A stretch of 64,000 bases of DNA from Luteibacter mycovicinus. GTDB taxonomy: Bacteria; Pseudomonadota; Gammaproteobacteria; Xanthomonadales; Rhodanobacteraceae. The position numbers and the translations under genes are program-made. The DNA lies in contig NZ_JQNL01000001.1 in the NCBI RefSeq assembly GCF_000745235.1, positions 4,210,001 to 4,274,000 of the forward strand, read 5' to 3'. This document shows, piece by piece, positions 1 to 9,291 of the stretch; position 1 is the stretch's first letter; each line of letters starts with the position of its first letter. The notes beneath the pieces were generated by a model. The model was given only the letters and a program-made list of their open reading frames with translations, searched no databases and was not told the origin of the DNA.

Positions 1-1
1 G

Positions 2-1420
2 CTGGCCGCGGTACGCCGGGTGATCGTCGAGCTGCTGGTGCACTTCCCCGTCTACCGCACGTATGCGGGTGGCGCGGGGCGGGACGCCATCGACGAGGTC
101 TTCTTCGCCCGAGCGGTTGAAGGCGCTTCACGGACCCTGCGGCTCGAAGACAGCGACCTGCTGCAACTGGTGTCGTCGTGGCTTGGCGGCGAAGCGCCCC
201 GATCGCTGCCACCGGGTCCTGTACGTCGCGCACGTGAGCGCGCCATCGCGGTTTTCCAGCAGGCGACATCGCCGGTGGCCGCCAAGGCCGTCGAAGACAC
301 CGCCGGCTATCGGTACGGTCGGCTACTCTCGCGTAACGAGGTGGGTGTCGACGCCGGGCGTATGGCCATGTCGATCGAAGACTTCCATGCGCGCTGTGCC
401 ATGCGTGCCGATACCTTGCCGCACAACCTGCTGGCGACGGCGACGCACGACCACAAGCGTGGCGAAGACCTGCGCGCCCGGCTGGCGGTACTGTCGGAGG
501 TAAGCGAACGCTGGGTCGTCACCGCGGAGCGCTGGCGTGTTCGCCACGCGGACTTCCGGCAACGGGCGGATGGGCGCATGGCGCCTTCGGCGGGCGATGA
601 GCTGATGCTTTACCAGATGCTGGTCGGCGCCTGGCCTCTGCACCTGTCGCCCGACGATACCGACGGCGTCGAACGGTTCGCCTCGCGTATCGCCGCCTGG
701 CAGCGCAAGGCACTGCGTGAGGCCAAGCGCTGGACGCGCTGGACGTCGCCCAACGAGCCTTACGAAGATGCCTGCGAAGACTTCCTGCGGGCGATCTTGT
801 CCAGCGATGTCGCGGCGGAGTTCGCGGCTTTCGCCAATTACATCGCCACGCCTGGCGCGGCGAATGGTTTGGCCCAGACCGTCCTGCGACTGACGACGCC
901 CGGCGTACCCGACCTTTACCAGGGTACGGATTACTGGGACTTCAGTCTGGTCGATCCCGACAACCGGCGACCGGTCGATTTCCTCGCGCGCGCCTCATCC
1001 CTCGAACTGGCGGAGACTCCCTTCGAGGCGTTGACGCACTGGCGCGACGGCGCGATCAAGCAGACGGTAATCGCCCGCCTCCTGGCGACGCGCCGCGAGC
1101 ACCCGGAGCTGTTTGCCCGGGGCAGCTATCGCGCTCTGGCGGCGGAAGGCCCTGCCTCGGAGCATGTCCTTGCGTTCGTCCGGGAGCATCGCGGGCAGCG
1201 GCTGTTCATCGCCGTCGCCCGGCACACGGCGGAGTGGATTGCCGGCAGCGACGCGCCAGCGATCGGCGCCAATCACTGGGAGGGGACGTCGCTGACGCTT
1301 CCTGATGGGCGCTGGATGAGTGTTTTCGGAGAAGGGCGGGTCGACGGCGGGGCGATCGAGGTAGCCAGTCTGTTCGGCGAATTGCCGGTTGCGGCGTGGC
1401 TTGCGCAGCGCGCTTCATAG
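2..1420 (+). CDS. treY: Malto-oligosyltrehalose synthase, C-terminal part (cut by window edge)
   Basis: TreY is a cytoplasmic GH13 enzyme that converts the reducing end of maltodextrins into a trehalosyl unit, for TreZ to release trehalose. The reading frame is open from base 2, so the true start lies left of the window and 472 residues are visible of a protein that is usually 800-950 residues long. The segment ATATHDHKRGEDLRARL is the TreY form of GH13 conserved region IV, holding the His-Asp pair that stabilises the transition state. The later motif PGVPDLYQGTDYWDFSLVDPDNRRPVDF is split here only in words: it runs near 900-985 and is typical of the family C-terminus. It is probably the last gene of a trehalose operon, since an unrelated gene on the opposite strand follows. 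Confidence 0.93.
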   Translation: MAAVRRVIVELLVHFPVYRTYAGGAGRDAIDEVFFARAVEGASRTLRLEDSDLLQLVSSWLGGEAPRSLPPGPVRRARERAIAVFQQATSPVAAKAVEDTAGYRYGRLLSRNEVGVDAGRMAMSIEDFHARCAMRADTLPHNLLATATHDHKRGEDLRARLAVLSEVSERWVVTAERWRVRHADFRQRADGRMAPSAGDELMLYQMLVGAWPLHLSPDDTDGVERFASRIAAWQRKALREAKRWTRWTSPNEPYEDACEDFLRAILSSDVAAEFAAFANYIATPGAANGLAQTVLRLTTPGVPDLYQGTDYWDFSLVDPDNRRPVDFLARASSLELAETPFEALTHWRDGAIKQTVIARLLATRREHPELFARGSYRALAAEGPASEHVLAFVREHRGQRLFIAVARHTAEWIAGSDAPAIGANHWEGTSLTLPDGRWMSVFGEGRVDGGAIEVASLFGELPVAAWLAQRAS

Positions 1421-1519
1421 CAGTCACCGGCGTGCCCCGCCGAACCGCGCTATCCGGTGAACGCCGGTTCGGTGGGAACTTCCCTCGTCAGGGCGGCCCG
1501 GGGCCCCCTGAGACCGCCA

Positions 1520-1792
1520 TCAGCCCGTCCCCTCGGCCCCTAACGACCTGACCAGCGCGACGTATTCCTCTTGCGCCTGCGCCTGTGGCATCCCCGTCAG
1601 CTTCACCCATGCCTCGTACTTGGCTGTGCCCACAAAATCGAAGAAACCCGGCTTCGGCCCGACGGCGTCACCCTCGGAGCCCTGTTTGTAGAGGGCATAG
1701 ATCCGCAGCAGCGTGTCATTGTCCGGTCGGCGCCCCAGACGGGTGATGTCCAGGTAAGCCTGCTCGAACTGGCTCTGGAGGTCGTCGGACAT
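1520..1792 (-). CDS. Acyl-CoA-binding protein (ACBP)
   Basis: A 90-residue protein that looks like a single ACBP domain, a four-helix fold that binds long-chain acyl-CoA in the cytosol. Visible hallmarks are the YALYKQGSEGD segment (eukaryotic ACBPs have YxLYKQxxxGD) and the KYEAWVKLTGMPQAQAQEEY segment, matching the K-x-DAW-x-x-x-x-G-x-x-x-x-x-A-x-x-x-Y signature of helices 3-4. I chose the ATG at 1792 because it gives the standard ACBP length; the frame stays open upstream, but that part has no ACBP character. No strong Shine-Dalgarno sequence is seen. It is divergent from cmk. ACBP is common in eukaryotes but patchy in bacteria, so horizontal origin is possible, though base composition does not stand out. 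Confidence 0.88.
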   Translation of the reverse strand: MSDDLQSQFEQAYLDITRLGRRPDNDTLLRIYALYKQGSEGDAVGPKPGFFDFVGTAKYEAWVKLTGMPQAQAQEEYVALVRSLGAEGTG

Positions 1793-1910
1793 GGAAAGGC
1801 GGCCTGGTCGATCGTTCGGGCGCTTGTAGCACGCAAGGGCGGTCGCGTCCATGCGCCGACTGCCGGGCGTCGACGCGATATCATGCCCGTTTCGCGAACG
1901 AGGTTTCCCC

Positions 1911-2591
1911 ATGGCCCCATCGGCTGCTGCTCCTGTCCTGACCATCGACGGGCCCTCGGGCTCGGGCAAGGGCACCATCAGTCGCCTGGTGGCGGAGAAA
2001 CTCGGCTGGCACCTGCTGGACTCCGGCGCCCTCTACCGGGCGGTGGGCTACGCGGCGGGCGAGGAGGGCATCGATCTGTCCGATGTCGACGCGGTGACGC
2101 GCTGCGCTCAGACCGTGAAGATCCGCTTCAAACCCAGTCCCAGTGGCGATGAGACCTACATTCTGGTCAACGGCCACAACGCCACGGACGAGCTGCGGAC
2201 CGAGACGGCCGGGGCCGCGGCCTCGGCCATCGCGGTGATCCCCAGCGTCCGCCAGGCCCTGGTGGACATGCAGCACGGCTTCCGCAAGGCCCCGGGGCTG
2301 GTCGCCGACGGCCGGGATATGGGGACGGTGATTTTCCCGGATGCGGCGCATAAGTTCTTCCTCACGGCCAGTGCCGCCGAGCGCGCGAAAAGGCGCTATA
2401 AGCAGTTGAAGGATAAGGGGCTGAGCGTTACACTTGCCGTCCTTCAACGAGAGATCGAGGCTCGCGACGAGCGTGACGCGTCGCGGCTCGTGGCCCCGTT
2501 GAAGCCCGCCGAGGGCGCCGTGGTGATCGATACCACCGGCATGCCGATCGAGGTGGTGGTGGAAAGAGTATTCGCCGTGGTGCGTCCGTAA
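1911..2591 (+). CDS. cmk: Cytidylate kinase
   Basis: Phosphorylates CMP and dCMP with ATP in the cytosol for nucleotide recycling. The 226-residue length is normal for the family. The P-loop GPSGSGKGT lies at residues 14-22, and the [13 protein letters not shown] segment is the conserved CMP-binding region. The ATG at 1911 is preferred over an in-frame upstream codon at 1851 because it puts the P-loop at the usual distance from the N-terminus and has GAGG about 8 bases upstream. It is followed by rpsA, the classic proteobacterial order, but 170 bases with a hairpin separate them, so rpsA probably also has its own promoter. Confidence 0.96.
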   Translation: MAPSAAAPVLTIDGPSGSGKGTISRLVAEKLGWHLLDSGALYRAVGYAAGEEGIDLSDVDAVTRCAQTVKIRFKPSPSGDETYILVNGHNATDELRTETAGAAASAIAVIPSVRQALVDMQHGFRKAPGLVADGRDMGTVIFPDAAHKFFLTASAAERAKRRYKQLKDKGLSVTLAVLQREIEARDERDASRLVAPLKPAEGAVVIDTTGMPIEVVVERVFAVVRP

Positions 2592-2610
2592 GGGCGCATC
2601 CGGCACGACC

Positions 2611-2629
2611 CCCGCGCAGTGTGCGCGGG
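2611..2629 (+). other. GC-rich hairpin in the cmk-rpsA spacer
   Basis: A perfect 8-bp stem (CCCGCGCA / TGCGCGGG) with a 3-base loop lies 20 bases after the cmk stop. No T-run follows, so it is not a standard Rho-independent terminator; it may protect or attenuate the cmk transcript, or be part of the rpsA leader, where S1 autoregulation is known in Escherichia coli. Its function is inference. Confidence 0.45.
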
Positions 2630-2762
2630 ATATTGGCAACGGCGCGGAGCGGCCCCATAACGGCCCTCTTATTGCGCCCACAACCGGTGGGTCCCCTGTC
2701 CGCACGCGTTCATTGATGTTACGCAGGCGCCGGGTACGACCTTTCATAACCCTGGAATCAAC

Positions 2763-4436
2763 ATGACTGAAAGTTTTGCCGAACTGTTTGAACAGAGCCA
2801 GCAGGCCATTTCGAAGCTGAAGCCCGGCTCCATCGTCACGGGTATCGTCGTGGAAATCCGCAACGACGTGGTGGTGATCAACGCCGGCCTGAAGAGCGAA
2901 GGCATCGTCCCCATCGAGCAGTTCAAGGACGAGAACGGCGCGCTCGAAGTGGAAGTGGGCGACGAAGTCAAGGTCGCGCTCGATGCGCTCGAGGACGGCT
3001 TCGGCGAGACCAAGCTCTCCCGTGAGAAGGCCAAGCGTTCGATGGTGTGGGACGACCTCGAGCAGGCGTTCGACAAGGAAGAGACCATCACCGGCAAGAT
3101 CTCCGGCAAGGTCAAGGGCGGCTTCACGGTCGACATCAAGGACGTCCGCGCATTCCTGCCGGGCTCGCTGGTCGATGTGCGTCCGGTCCGTGACCCGGTT
3201 TACCTCGAGGGCAAGGATCTCGAGTTCAAGATCATCAAGCTCGACCGCAAGCGTAACAACGTCGTCGTCAGCCGCCGCGCGGTTGTCGAGACCGAGTTCT
3301 CGGAAGAGCGCGAGAAGCTCCTCGAGCGTCTGACCGAAGGTGCCGTCGTCAAGGGTGTGGTCAAGAACCTCACCGATTACGGCGCATTCGTCGACCTCGG
3401 CGGCATCGATGGCCTGCTCCACATCACCGATATGGCGTGGAAGCGCGTGCGTCACCCGTCGGAAGTGGTCAACGTCGGCGACGAGCTGGACGTCCGCGTC
3501 CTCAAGTACGACCGCGAGCGCAACCGCGTTTCGCTCGGCCTCAAGCAGCTCGGCGACGATCCGTGGGTCGCCATCGCCCGCCGTTACCCGGTCGGCAGCC
3601 GTCTGTTCGGCAAGGTCTCCAACGTCACCGATTACGGCTGCTTCGTCGAGATCGAGCCGGGCGTCGAAGGCCTGGTGCACGTCTCCGAAATGGACTGGAC
3701 CAACAAGAACGTCAACCCGGCCAAGGTCGTGCAGGTCGGTGACGAGACGGAAGTCATGGTCCTCGACGTGGATGAAGAGCGTCGTCGTATCTCCCTCGGT
3801 ATCAAGCAGACCCGCTCGAACCCGTGGGAAGCCTTCGCCGCCATGCACAAGAAGGGCGACAAGGTTTCCGGTCAGATCAAGTCGATCACCGATTTCGGTA
3901 TCTTCATCGGTCTGGAAGGCGGCATCGACGGTCTCGTCCACCTGTCCGACATCTCGTGGCAGGCTTCGGGTGAAGACCTCGTTCGCAACTTCAAGAAGGG
4001 CGACGAAGTCGAAGCCGTGGTTCTGGCGGTCGATCCGGAACGTGAGCGCATCTCCCTCGGCATCAAGCAGATGGAGCAGGATCCGTTCGGTCAGTTCATG
4101 GCCACGAATCCGCGCGGCACCATTCTGAATGGCACCGTGAAGGAAGTGGACGCGAAGGGTGCGGTCATCGACCTCGGTGAAGGCGTCGAAGGCTACATCC
4201 GCGCCAACGACATCGCCAAGGAGCGCGTGGAAGATGCCACGACGCACCTGAAGGTCGGCGATGCCGTCGAGGCGAAGTTCACCGGTATGGATCGCAAGGG
4301 CCGTCAGCTCCAGCTGTCGATCCGCGCGAAGGACGAAGAGGACGTGGCTGACGCCATGGCCGATTACGCTTCGGCTGCCGGTGGTACGACCAAGCTCGGC
4401 GCTCTCCTCAAAGAGCAGATGAACAAGGCCGACTAA
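2763..4436 (+). CDS. rpsA: 30S ribosomal protein S1
   Basis: S1 helps the 30S subunit bind and unfold mRNA leaders. The 557-residue product has the standard six S1 (OB-fold) repeats. The later four show the canonical pattern of 'G-x-V-x-x-(V/I)-T-D-(Y/F)-G-x-F-(V/I)' followed by 'G-(L/V)-(L/V)-H-(I/V)-(S/T)-(D/E)-M' at roughly residues 190-265, 275-350, 365-435 and 450-520. The two N-terminal repeats are divergent, as in other S1 proteins, where they dock to S2 and the ribosome. The ATG at 2763 gives the usual [12 protein letters not shown] start. A strong hairpin follows the stop codon. Confidence 0.98.
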   Translation: MTESFAELFEQSQQAISKLKPGSIVTGIVVEIRNDVVVINAGLKSEGIVPIEQFKDENGALEVEVGDEVKVALDALEDGFGETKLSREKAKRSMVWDDLEQAFDKEETITGKISGKVKGGFTVDIKDVRAFLPGSLVDVRPVRDPVYLEGKDLEFKIIKLDRKRNNVVVSRRAVVETEFSEEREKLLERLTEGAVVKGVVKNLTDYGAFVDLGGIDGLLHITDMAWKRVRHPSEVVNVGDELDVRVLKYDRERNRVSLGLKQLGDDPWVAIARRYPVGSRLFGKVSNVTDYGCFVEIEPGVEGLVHVSEMDWTNKNVNPAKVVQVGDETEVMVLDVDEERRRISLGIKQTRSNPWEAFAAMHKKGDKVSGQIKSITDFGIFIGLEGGIDGLVHLSDISWQASGEDLVRNFKKGDEVEAVVLAVDPERERISLGIKQMEQDPFGQFMATNPRGTILNGTVKEVDAKGAVIDLGEGVEGYIRANDIAKERVEDATTHLKVGDAVEAKFTGMDRKGRQLQLSIRAKDEEDVADAMADYASAAGGTTKLGALLKEQMNKAD

Positions 4437-4443
4437 CCGTCGG

Positions 4444-4469
4444 GCGAGGGGCGGTTCGCCGCCCCTCGC
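4444..4469 (+). terminator. Strong UUCG-tetraloop hairpin after rpsA
   Basis: A perfect 11-bp stem (GCGAGGGGCGG / CCGCCCCTCGC) is capped by TTCG, an exceptionally stable tetraloop, and followed by a weak T-tract (TGTTTG). It starts 8 bases after the rpsA stop and ends 28 bases before ihfB. It probably terminates or attenuates the very abundant rpsA transcript, leaving lower read-through into ihfB. Confidence 0.75.
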
Positions 4470-4497
4470 TGTTTGCTTGACAGGAACCAGGGGACCC

Positions 4498-4786
<289 letters not shown>

Positions 4787-4800
<14 letters not shown>

Positions 4801-4815
4801 CGCGGCGTTTTTTTT
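4787..4815 (+). terminator. Rho-independent terminator of ihfB, overlapping its stop codon
   Basis: Stem ACGCCGCG (4787-4794) pairs with CGCGGCGT (4801-4808); the loop CTCTGA contains the last codon and TGA stop of ihfB. A run of eight T follows. The stem-loop is therefore partly coding, which is compact but not rare. Confidence 0.9.
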
Positions 4816-4945
4816 GGTCGCGGGGAAGGGCGGCCTTCGTCGTGCCGCGTGGCATCCATCGGGGACGACATTCCCGTCCGGCCAACCTGTATGAAAGGCC
4901 AACTGCGCCGCACCATCGCGTTCACGATTCGGGTACAGTCCGGGA

Positions 4946-5206
4946 ATGCGCCTTCTTGTCATACTTTTCCTATTGCTTTTCGTCGCCGTGGGCGTCGTGT
5001 TCGGTGCGCTGAACGCCGATCTCGTGACCTTCGATTTCGGCTTCGCCAGAGCCTCCCTGCCCAAGGGCGGCACGATCCTCGCCGCCGTGCTCGTGGGCTG
5101 GATTCTGGGCGGACTTACCGCCTGGCTCGGCACGTCGTTCGCCCATCGGCGCCTGCGCCGTCGCGAGCGCAAGGAACGCAAGGTAGGCAGCGCGACGACC
5201 GCATGA
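4946..5206 (+). CDS. lapA: LapA family inner-membrane protein (DUF1049)
   Basis: An 86-residue protein with two hydrophobic segments (about residues 2-22 and 42-63) and a very basic tail (RRLRRRERKERK), the layout of LapA/YciS. In Escherichia coli LapA works with LapB in LPS assembly and in signalling to FtsH about LpxC. The ATG at 4946 starts directly with the first membrane helix. It is the first gene of a five-gene operon: its stop overlaps the lapB start in ATGA (5203-5206). Confidence 0.9.
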   Translation: MRLLVILFLLLFVAVGVVFGALNADLVTFDFGFARASLPKGGTILAAVLVGWILGGLTAWLGTSFAHRRLRRRERKERKVGSATTA

Positions 5207-6375
5207 ATCCGATCTGGTTGCTGGCGCTCGTTCCGCCCCTGGCCTTCGCCAGCGGCTGGTGGTTTGCCCGGCGTACTCATACGCGACGCTCCGGCGAGCG
5301 AGTCAATGAGCTTTCCTCCGATTACTTCCGGGGCCTGAACTACCTTCTCAACGAGGAGCAGGACAAGGCGCTGGAAGTGTTCCTGCGTCTGGCGGAGTAC
5401 AACCGGGACACGGTCGAGACCCACCTCGCGCTGGGTAACCTGTTCCGCAAGCGCGGCGAGGTGGATCGGGCGATTCGTCTCCACCAGCACCTGGTATCCC
5501 GGCAGGGTCTTTCGGACGAAATGAAGACGGTGGCCTTGCTCGAGCTGGGTGAGGACTACATGCGGGCGGGCTTGCTGGATCGCGCTGAGACCCTGTTTTC
5601 CGATCTGGTCGCGATGGATGCGCTGGCACCCTCGGCCCTCCGGCATCTGATCGCGATCTATCAGCACGAGCGCGAATGGCATAAGGCCATCGACCACGCG
5701 CGTCGGCTCGAAACCATGACGAGCGAAGATGAGTCGGCGATGATCGCGCAGTTCTACTGCGAGCTGGCCGAACAGTCGCGACAGCATGGCGCCCGTACCG
5801 AAGCCCGCGAGTACATCCGCGAAGCGTTCGCCTGCCAGCAAGACTGCGTACGGGCACACATGATCGCGGGTCGTCTTTCGTCGGAAGACGACGATCTTCC
5901 GGGTGCCATCGGCTCCTACGAGGCCGCCATCGCCGCCGACATCGCGTTCGTTCCCGAGATTCTGCCGCCGCTGCTCAACTGCTACGCGCGTTCCCAGCAG
6001 ATGGACCGCGCCGAGACCTTTCTGCGCGAGATCATGGAGCGCTATCACGGTATCTCACCGGTGCTGGCTCTCACCCGTTTGTACGAGGGAAGGGACGGCG
6101 AACGGACGGCCATCGACTTCCTGACCGGGCAGCTGCGCAAGCGTCCGTCGGTGCGTGGCCTGATGGCGCTGATCGACGCGACCATGGACAAGGTCTCCGG
6201 CGAGGCCCGCGAGAACTATCTTATCCTGCGCGACCTCACCCGCAAGCTGCTCGAGGGGCAGGCGATGTATCGCTGCAGCCGCTGCGGCTTCGGCGCCAAG
6301 GCCCATCACTGGCAGTGCCCGAGCTGCAAGAGCTGGGGTACGGTCCGGCCCATCCATGGCGTCGCCAACGAATGA
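5203..6375 (+). CDS. lapB: Lipopolysaccharide assembly protein LapB (YciM)
   Basis: A 390-residue protein (389 in Escherichia coli). It has an N-terminal membrane anchor (residues 3-22), a long array of TPR helices in the cytoplasm, and a C-terminal rubredoxin-like zinc site, CSRCGFGAKAHHWQCPSCKSW, with two CxxC pairs near residues 355-377. LapB recruits FtsH to degrade LpxC and so sets LPS output. The ATG at 5203 overlaps the lapA stop (ATGA), implying translational coupling. The frame is open further upstream, but that part overlaps lapA. Its own stop overlaps the next start in ATGA. Confidence 0.95.
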   Translation: MNPIWLLALVPPLAFASGWWFARRTHTRRSGERVNELSSDYFRGLNYLLNEEQDKALEVFLRLAEYNRDTVETHLALGNLFRKRGEVDRAIRLHQHLVSRQGLSDEMKTVALLELGEDYMRAGLLDRAETLFSDLVAMDALAPSALRHLIAIYQHEREWHKAIDHARRLETMTSEDESAMIAQFYCELAEQSRQHGARTEAREYIREAFACQQDCVRAHMIAGRLSSEDDDLPGAIGSYEAAIAADIAFVPEILPPLLNCYARSQQMDRAETFLREIMERYHGISPVLALTRLYEGRDGERTAIDFLTGQLRKRPSVRGLMALIDATMDKVSGEARENYLILRDLTRKLLEGQAMYRCSRCGFGAKAHHWQCPSCKSWGTVRPIHGVANE

Positions 6376-7406
6376 CGCCCGTCATCAGTATCGGTCCGAC
6401 TCTCGTCGCCTGTGTCCTGGCCGCGTTCGTCGTCTCCTTCGCTTCGGTCCGCGCCACGATTGCCTATGCCCATCGACGCGGCATGCTCGACGAGCCGGGG
6501 CGCCGGCGCTCGCACAGCATCCCGACCCCTCGCGGGGGCGGCATCGGCATCGTGCTCGGCGCTCTGGCGGGCATGCCGGCAGGACTGCTTTTGTTGCCTG
6601 TCTCGCCAGGGGCTGCGACGGTTGGCGCCTTTTCCGTGGCGACGATCGCCATCGCCGGCATTGGCTGGCTGGACGATCACGGTTCACTGCCGATCAAGCC
6701 GCGCCTGTTGATTCAGCTGGCGGCGACCCTGCTGCTGTGCGTGGCCGTGGCATCGTCCACGGCAAGCCTGTGGTGGGCGCTTCCCCTGCTGCTGGCGGGC
6801 GTCTGGTGCGTCAACCTGCACAATTTCATGGACGGTATCGACGGTCTGGCCGCGCAGCAGGCCGTCTTCTTCGGTGCCGCCTCCGCCGCCCTTGCCTGGT
6901 CGGCCGGTAGCCCGGCCATTGCCGGTGCGGGGTTGGCCATGGCCGCGGCATCGCTGGGTTTCTGGTGGTTCAACCGGTCGCCGGCCCGTATTTTCATGGG
7001 GGACGTCGGCAGCGCCACCCTCGGCCTCATGGTCTTTGCCCTGTCGGCCATGCTCTGGGCCTGGCGCACGAACCTACTCTGGCCGGCGCTGATCTTCTCG
7101 TCGGCGTTCGTCATCGACGCGACTTTGACGCTGCTCGTGCGAATGCTGCGCGGTGCGCGCTGGTACACTCCGCACCGCGAACACCTCTACCAGTGGTTCG
7201 TGAGGCGGGGTTCGTCACATCGAAGGGTAGCCCTGGGCTACCTCGCATGGAACGTTCTCGTCTGCGTTCCCGTCGCATGGATCGCGTTCCGCTACCCGGC
7301 GGTGGCGCCCGTGTGTTTCGGGGCGACATACGTGTTGGGGGCAGCGGTCTGGCGTACTGGCAAGCGTTACGGCTTGCGTCGAAGGGAGCGACATGTTTCT
7401 GCGTAA
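6372..7406 (+). CDS. Polyprenyl-phosphate sugar-1-phosphate transferase (MraY/WecA/WbpL family)
   Basis: An integral membrane enzyme of 344 residues that moves a HexNAc-1-phosphate from a UDP-sugar to undecaprenyl phosphate, the first step of O-antigen or other surface glycan synthesis. Family marks are HSIPTPRGGG near residue 47, an Asp-Asp pair in LDDHGSLPIKPRL, HNFMDGIDGLA (catalytic Asp region), FMGDVGSATLG, and the cytoplasmic His motif PHREHLYQ. About ten membrane helices are visible. The start overlaps the lapB stop. Together with the WbpM-like gene downstream it most resembles WbpL of Pseudomonas; WecA-type GlcNAc specificity is equally possible. Confidence 0.9.
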   Translation: MTPVISIGPTLVACVLAAFVVSFASVRATIAYAHRRGMLDEPGRRRSHSIPTPRGGGIGIVLGALAGMPAGLLLLPVSPGAATVGAFSVATIAIAGIGWLDDHGSLPIKPRLLIQLAATLLLCVAVASSTASLWWALPLLLAGVWCVNLHNFMDGIDGLAAQQAVFFGAASAALAWSAGSPAIAGAGLAMAAASLGFWWFNRSPARIFMGDVGSATLGLMVFALSAMLWAWRTNLLWPALIFSSAFVIDATLTLLVRMLRGARWYTPHREHLYQWFVRRGSSHRRVALGYLAWNVLVCVPVAWIAFRYPAVAPVCFGATYVLGAAVWRTGKRYGLRRRERHVSA

Positions 7407-9291
7407 GTTCATCGGCATCATTCATCCACGTACGGCGGTCGTCGCGCACGACCTGGCCATGGCGGCGCTCGCCTGGTGGATTGCAAAAACGCTGCGCTAT
7501 GCGCTGATGCCGGATCTGGCACCGGTCTCGTACCTGCCGATGGAATTCCCCATCGTGTTGCTGGTACAGGGTGCGGTGTTCAACTGGACAGGCCTTTATA
7601 AAGGTGTCTGGCGCTTCGCCAGTCTGCCCGATCTCTGGAACATCATCCGCGCGACCGTCATCGGCGCCCTGATCATCGGCCTGGCCATGGTCATGTACGC
7701 GCGCCTCGACGGCGTGCCACGCTCGGTCCTGCTCGTCTATCCGGTCGTGCTGGTGGTGCTGCTTGGCGTCCCACGCCTCAGCTACCGCTTCTGGAAGGAC
7801 AGCCGTATCGACCTGTTCCAGTCGGCGCCGACCAAGCGTGTGCTTATCGTCGGTGCCGATCGTGCGGGTGAGGCGCTGTCTCGCGACCTGCGTCGCGACA
7901 GCCGCTACAGCGTCATCGGCTTCGTCGACGACAACCTGGCCCTGCGCGGCGCGCAGATCGGCGGCATCCCCGTGCTGGGCACCGTCGACCAGCTGGCCGA
8001 ATTGTCGAAGGCCGTCGCGGTCCAGATGCTGCTGATCGCGGTACCGGGCGCCACGACCGCGCAGATGCGTCGCATCGTCGCCTTCTGCGAAAGCACGGGC
8101 CTGCCATTCCGTACGGTGCCCCGCCTCGAGGACGTCGTCGCCGGTCGTGCCCAGTTCAACGAGATCAAGGAAGTCGCCATCGAGGATCTTCTCGGCCGCG
8201 ACGCCGTGGAACTCGACTGGACGGCCATCCGCGAGAACATCAGCGGCGGTCGTGTGCTGGTCACCGGCGGTGGCGGATCGATCGGTTCGGAGCTTTGCCG
8301 TCAGGTCGCGCGCCTGGGCGCCGCCTCACTGACCGTGGTCGAGATGTCCGAATACAATCTTTATCGGATTGGTCAGGAGCTGACCTCGGCCTACCCGGAA
8401 CTGATCTTCAACGGCGTGCTGGCCGATGCCCGCGATGCCACGGCGATCAATCGCCTGTTCCAGGAGACACAGCCGCAGATCGTCTTCCACGCGTCCGCCT
8501 ACAAGCACGTGCCCATGTTGCAGGGTCAGCTGCGCGAGGCGTTCCGCAACAACGTGCTCGGCACCCGCGTGGTAGCCGACGCCGCCGTGCGCTGTGGTGC
8601 CGCATCGTTCGTGCTGATCTCCACCGACAAGGCGGTCAATCCGACGTCGGTGATGGGCGCCTGCAAACGCATGGCGGAAATCTGGTGCCAGAACCTCGCG
8701 GCGCATACCTCTACACGTTTCATTACGGTTCGCTTCGGTAATGTTCTGGATTCCGCCGGTTCGGTGGTCCCATTGTTCCGCCGGCAGATTCGCCAGGGCG
8801 GTCCGGTGACGATCACCCACCCGGAGATCTCGCGCTACTTCATGACCATTCCCGAGGCCTGCCAGCTGATTCTTCAGGCGGCGACCCTCGGCAAGGGTGG
8901 CGAGATCTTCGCGCTCGACATGGGTGACCCGGTGAAGATCCGCGATCTGGCTGAACAGATGATCCGTCTGGCAGGCAAGCGTCCCGGCTCTGACATACAG
9001 ATTGTTTATACGGGTCTTCGCTCGGGTGAGAAGCTGTTCGAAGAATTGTTTCACCCGTTGGAGAATTATACGAGCACGACCCACGCGAAGATTTTTCAGG
9101 CGCAGCATCGCCAGGTCTCGTGGGAAATGCTTCAGGTTCAGCTGGCCAGGGCCGAGGAGGCCGTGGCGGCGTTCGATGAAGAAACCCTGCGTCGGTGCGT
9201 GTCGCAGCTGTTGCCTTCGTTCCGCTGGAGCGAGCCGCAGAGCGACAACGTGCTGCCGCTACGCCGCAACGAAAGTGGAGACATCGCATGA
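7393..9291 (+). CDS. UDP-HexNAc 4,6-dehydratase, long WbpM/CapD/PglF type
   Basis: A 632-residue membrane-anchored nucleotide-sugar dehydratase. The N-terminus has four membrane helices, then a first Rossmann region (KRVLIVGADRAGEAL, about residue 150), then the catalytic SDR domain with VTGGGGSIGSELCRQ near residue 292. The active site is of the S-M-K form of long-chain WbpM proteins: Ser and Thr of STDKAVNP, then M and K in SVMGACKRMAE. It makes UDP-4-keto-6-deoxy-HexNAc, the precursor of QuiNAc, FucNAc or bacillosamine sugars. The start overlaps the preceding gene by 14 bases, and the stop overlaps galU in ATGA. Confidence 0.93.
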   Translation: MFLRKFIGIIHPRTAVVAHDLAMAALAWWIAKTLRYALMPDLAPVSYLPMEFPIVLLVQGAVFNWTGLYKGVWRFASLPDLWNIIRATVIGALIIGLAMVMYARLDGVPRSVLLVYPVVLVVLLGVPRLSYRFWKDSRIDLFQSAPTKRVLIVGADRAGEALSRDLRRDSRYSVIGFVDDNLALRGAQIGGIPVLGTVDQLAELSKAVAVQMLLIAVPGATTAQMRRIVAFCESTGLPFRTVPRLEDVVAGRAQFNEIKEVAIEDLLGRDAVELDWTAIRENISGGRVLVTGGGGSIGSELCRQVARLGAASLTVVEMSEYNLYRIGQELTSAYPELIFNGVLADARDATAINRLFQETQPQIVFHASAYKHVPMLQGQLREAFRNNVLGTRVVADAAVRCGAASFVLISTDKAVNPTSVMGACKRMAEIWCQNLAAHTSTRFITVRFGNVLDSAGSVVPLFRRQIRQGGPVTITHPEISRYFMTIPEACQLILQAATLGKGGEIFALDMGDPVKIRDLAEQMIRLAGKRPGSDIQIVYTGLRSGEKLFEELFHPLENYTSTTHAKIFQAQHRQVSWEMLQVQLARAEEAVAAFDEETLRRCVSQLLPSFRWSEPQSDNVLPLRRNESGDIA

